A stretch of 6,340 bases of DNA. Origin: Rubrobacteraceae bacterium. Its GTDB lineage: Bacteria; Actinomycetota; Rubrobacteria; Rubrobacterales; Rubrobacteraceae. Position numbers and translations under genes: made by a program. Location of the stretch: positions 1 through 6,340 of the forward strand of contig JAJNDJ010000244.1 of assembly GCA_021156345.1 (NCBI GenBank), given 5' to 3'. Positions 4,629 to 6,340 of the stretch are shown one piece after another (the first letter of the stretch is position 1; the number at the start of each line of letters is the position of its first letter). The notes under the pieces were generated by a model that saw nothing but the letters and a program-made list of their open reading frames with translations, made no database searches and was not told where the DNA came from.

Positions 4629-5146
4629 ATGTCCGTTGCAGACGACGTAGATGAACTCATCGAGCGATATCAACTGAGGCTCGACGACTTCATGAAAGGG
4701 AACCCGGAGCCCGTGAAGGAGCTATTCTCCCATAGAGAAGACGTGACCCTGGCAAACCCCCTTGGTCCCCAGCGCATGGATGGGAGCTGATTGGTGCCAC
4801 CATCGAGCATGCCGCTTCGCAGTTCAGAGATGGTCGGCTTGTTAGCGTCGAGATCGTAGAGAATCACGTAACTCCCGAGTTTGCTTACACCTTGTGGCTA
4901 GAGCATGCATAGGGCAAGGTAGGCGCAAGGGAGGACATTGCCCCGTCCACTCTCAGGGTTACGATGATCAATCGACCCGAGGAGGGCACCTGGAAGGTAG
5001 TGCATCGACACGCAGACCCCATAACCAGCGCCCAGAGCCCGCAGAGTCCGTTATACAAGAGTAGCTCCGCCCTAGAGCGAACTTCTCAGAACCCCGTCAA
5101 GGCGAAGTTCGCAGAACACGCCACAGGCGAACTTCAGGCTCTGTGA
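4629..5146 (+). pseudogene. SnoaL/NTF2-like (DUF4440-type) protein, frameshift plus stop
   Basis: NTF2-fold proteins of this type are cone-shaped small-molecule binders or isomerases; the ligand is unknown. The first frame reads MSVADDVDELIERYQL, FMKGNPEPVKELFSHREDVTLANPLGP and then stops early at TGA 4788-4790. The family continues in another frame: GWELIGATIEHAASQFRDGR, VTPEFAYTLWLEHA. Adding one C to the CCCC run at 4767-4770 would join the two, giving GPPAHGW in place of the expected GPPVRGW. A second lesion follows: TAG at 4910-4912 interrupts the same frame, which then resumes as GKVGAREDIAPSTLRVTM, RPEEGTWKVVHRHADPIT. So there are two independent defects. The C-terminal tail after HADPIT (about 40 residues to TGA 5146) runs through an inverted-repeat cluster and probably exceeds the original end. 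The gene diverges from the SRPBCC gene. Confidence 0.85.
5077..5135. repeat. Three GCGAACTTC 9-mers in alternating orientation
   Basis: GCGAACTTC occurs at 5077-5085 and 5127-5135, and its exact reverse complement GAAGTTCGC at 5104-5112. The middle copy can pair with either neighbour, with loops of 18 or 14 bases, so two mutually exclusive hairpins are possible. The first two copies share nearby CAGAAC words. The cluster falls at the 3' end of the broken SnoaL-like gene, just before the convergent glycosyltransferase. Confidence 0.65.
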
Positions 5147-5249
5147 AGATGCACTCTTGGATCACCACCCTCAGTCAGCAAGGCACGGAAGTACAGGGCG
5201 GGAGTTCTTCCACCTTGGGGTGCACGTCTCAGTGGAACATTCATCTATC
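5147..5249. other. Intergenic spacer between convergent genes
   Basis: This stretch separates the SnoaL-like pseudogene from the glycosyltransferase. I see no clear hairpin with a T tract, no promoter pair and no protein-like frame here beyond short chance ORFs. Confidence 0.5.
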
Positions 5250-6340
5250 CTAAGCAGGCTTGCTCCTTCCCATCCTCTCGTCGATGATCTCTACCGCGCG
5301 CACTACTCCTCGCTCGGCCCGTATCATCTCCCCCAGCTCCTCAGCGCGCCGGCGTAGCCCGCCGTCAGTAACAGCCCTGTGGATCGCGCGCCCCAGCGTT
5401 TCAGCCGTGAGCTTGCTCTGAGGAATGGGTTTTGGTCCGACTCCTAACTCGAAAACCCTACTTCCCCAGAAGGCCTGGTCGTTCATAGAAGTCGGGCAGA
5501 TCAGCGTCGACTTGCCTGCGCGCAATCCCTCCGCGGTGGTTCCTGCTCCGCCGTGGTGGACCACTGCCGCCATCTTGGGAAAGAGCCAGTCATGGGGGGC
5601 AGTGTCAATCACACACACTTCGTCAGGCACGTTTGAGGGAACCCGGCCTCCGCTCGTGGTGAGCACGCTGCGTTGCCCGCTCTGCTTCAGGGCAGCCAAC
5701 GTTGCACTGATGACCTTTTCGGAGGCCCACGTCCCCAGGCTTCCGAAGCCGACGTAGATGGGTGCTGGTCCCTTCTTGAGGAACTCGGCTAGGTGAGCAG
5801 GAGGCTGCCACTCTTCCGAGCTACTCAAGAACCAATACCCCGTTACGGAAGTCGAGTCGTCCCAGTCTGAGGGAGGCGGTACCACATGGGAACTGCAGCA
5901 GATCAGCCTTTGGATTGGCCGGCCGCGAACGTCGAGCTCGCTCGCCAGTAAGGAGGTCGGCGGTAGCTTCAGAGTCTCCTTGCGCCAGCGGTTTATCGTG
6001 CGATGGTACGGTGCAGTTAGCAAGCGTAAGAACGCCCCGTAGCTGATGGACAGGGTTGGGGAAGGCGCGGGTAGGTGAGAACATGGGGAGTGGGTGGGCG
6101 AGGACGCCTGGGACGTCCAAAGCTTCGGCGATGTGGTAACCGCCCAGGGCCTTTGGATGGTAGACGAGGGCGTTAGCCCCTTGAGATGCGGCCCACTCCT
6201 GATCGAGGACTCTTCTGTACATGGAAGCGGCCTTCTTCATCGTGGTGAGGAGGTTCTTGCCAGAGACGGCAGCTTTGCCCTCGGGCGACTGCAAGCGTTC
6301 GAGCAGGTCCACCTCCAGAGCGACGTGGCGCAATCCGTGC
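5250..6340 (-). pseudogene. GT1-family glycosyltransferase (UGT/MGT-like), frame-broken, 5' end outside window
   Basis: This is a GT-B glycosyltransferase of family GT1, related to macrolide and sterol glycosyltransferases, moving a sugar from a nucleotide donor to a lipophilic acceptor. The N-terminal half (6340 to about 6046) shows GANALVYHPKALGGYHIAEALDVPGVLAHPLPMFSPTRAFPNP, the acceptor-domain pattern. The C-terminal half is in another frame. It has HRTINRWRKETLKLPP, VTGYWFL, PIYVGFGSLGTW and the donor-site signature HHGGAGTTAEGLRAG (about 5558-5514), then NDQAFWGSRV, ending at TAG 5252-5250. The switch lies near 6044-6046, where skipping one base joins FPNPVH to SYGAFLRLLTAPYHRTINRWR. 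The joined linker still looks somewhat short for the family. The first 60-70 residues lie beyond the window edge. All donor-site residues remain, so if the frame break is a read error the gene would be functional. The acceptor cannot be predicted. Confidence 0.88.

Noticed and set aside
5157..5357. 66-codon plus-strand ORF
   Set aside because: It overlaps the 3' end of the glycosyltransferase on the opposite strand and has no recognisable motif.
1..6340. CRISPR array, tRNA, rRNA, transposase, integrase or phage genes
   Set aside because: I looked on both strands and found no regularly spaced repeats, cloverleaf candidates or mobile-element proteins.

Overview
The window is about 60% G+C and carries genes typical of soil Actinomycetota. 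Examples are an isocitrate lyase C-terminus, a three-gene molybdenum oxidoreductase set (sulfite-oxidase-like protein, FAD/NAD reductase, DUF6510 zinc ribbon), a zinc-free MDR quinone oxidoreductase, and a GT1 glycosyltransferase. A Rubrobacteria-like lineage would fit, but this is an impression from protein resemblance, not proof. I see no rRNA, tRNA, CRISPR array, transposase or phage gene.

Layout. Bases 1-432 (+) are the 3' end of aceA. A strong GC-rich hairpin follows, then a small hypothetical gene with a good ribosome binding site (496-681). A palindromic repeat of the ATTCCC...GGGAAT type (712-742) lies between this rightward unit and a long leftward block. Read in its own (minus) direction, the leftward block starts near 4500. 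It contains a 3'-truncated SRPBCC gene (4449-4234), an MDR quinone oxidoreductase (4194-3247), a GNAT acetyltransferase (3222-2797) and a relE/parE toxin remnant (about 2640-2487). A second leftward operon, with its own predicted promoter, holds the sulfite-oxidase-like gene (2384-1773), the frame-broken ferredoxin reductase (1771-1099) and the DUF6510 gene (1096-821). On the right, a rightward SnoaL/NTF2-like gene (4629-5146) is broken by a frameshift and a stop. It converges on a leftward GT1 glycosyltransferase (5250 to the window edge), also frame-broken.

How the genes work together. The molybdenum oxidoreductase and the flavin reductase are translationally coupled and probably form one redox chain, with the zinc-ribbon protein as an accessory. 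Isocitrate lyase belongs to the glyoxylate shunt and is unrelated to the rest. The MDR oxidoreductase and the GNAT protein look intact.

The main oddity is the density of damage. Five of the eleven recognisable or likely genes are broken: the reductase, relE, SRPBCC, SnoaL and the glycosyltransferase. Some lesions are single-base slips, which could be sequencing errors. Others are larger losses, which could not. I do not find a convincing new biological system. The best leads are the reductase/DUF6510 read-through fusion with its 10-bp tandem duplication, the duplicated tail of isocitrate lyase, and a small set of alternating inverted repeats at 5077-5135.
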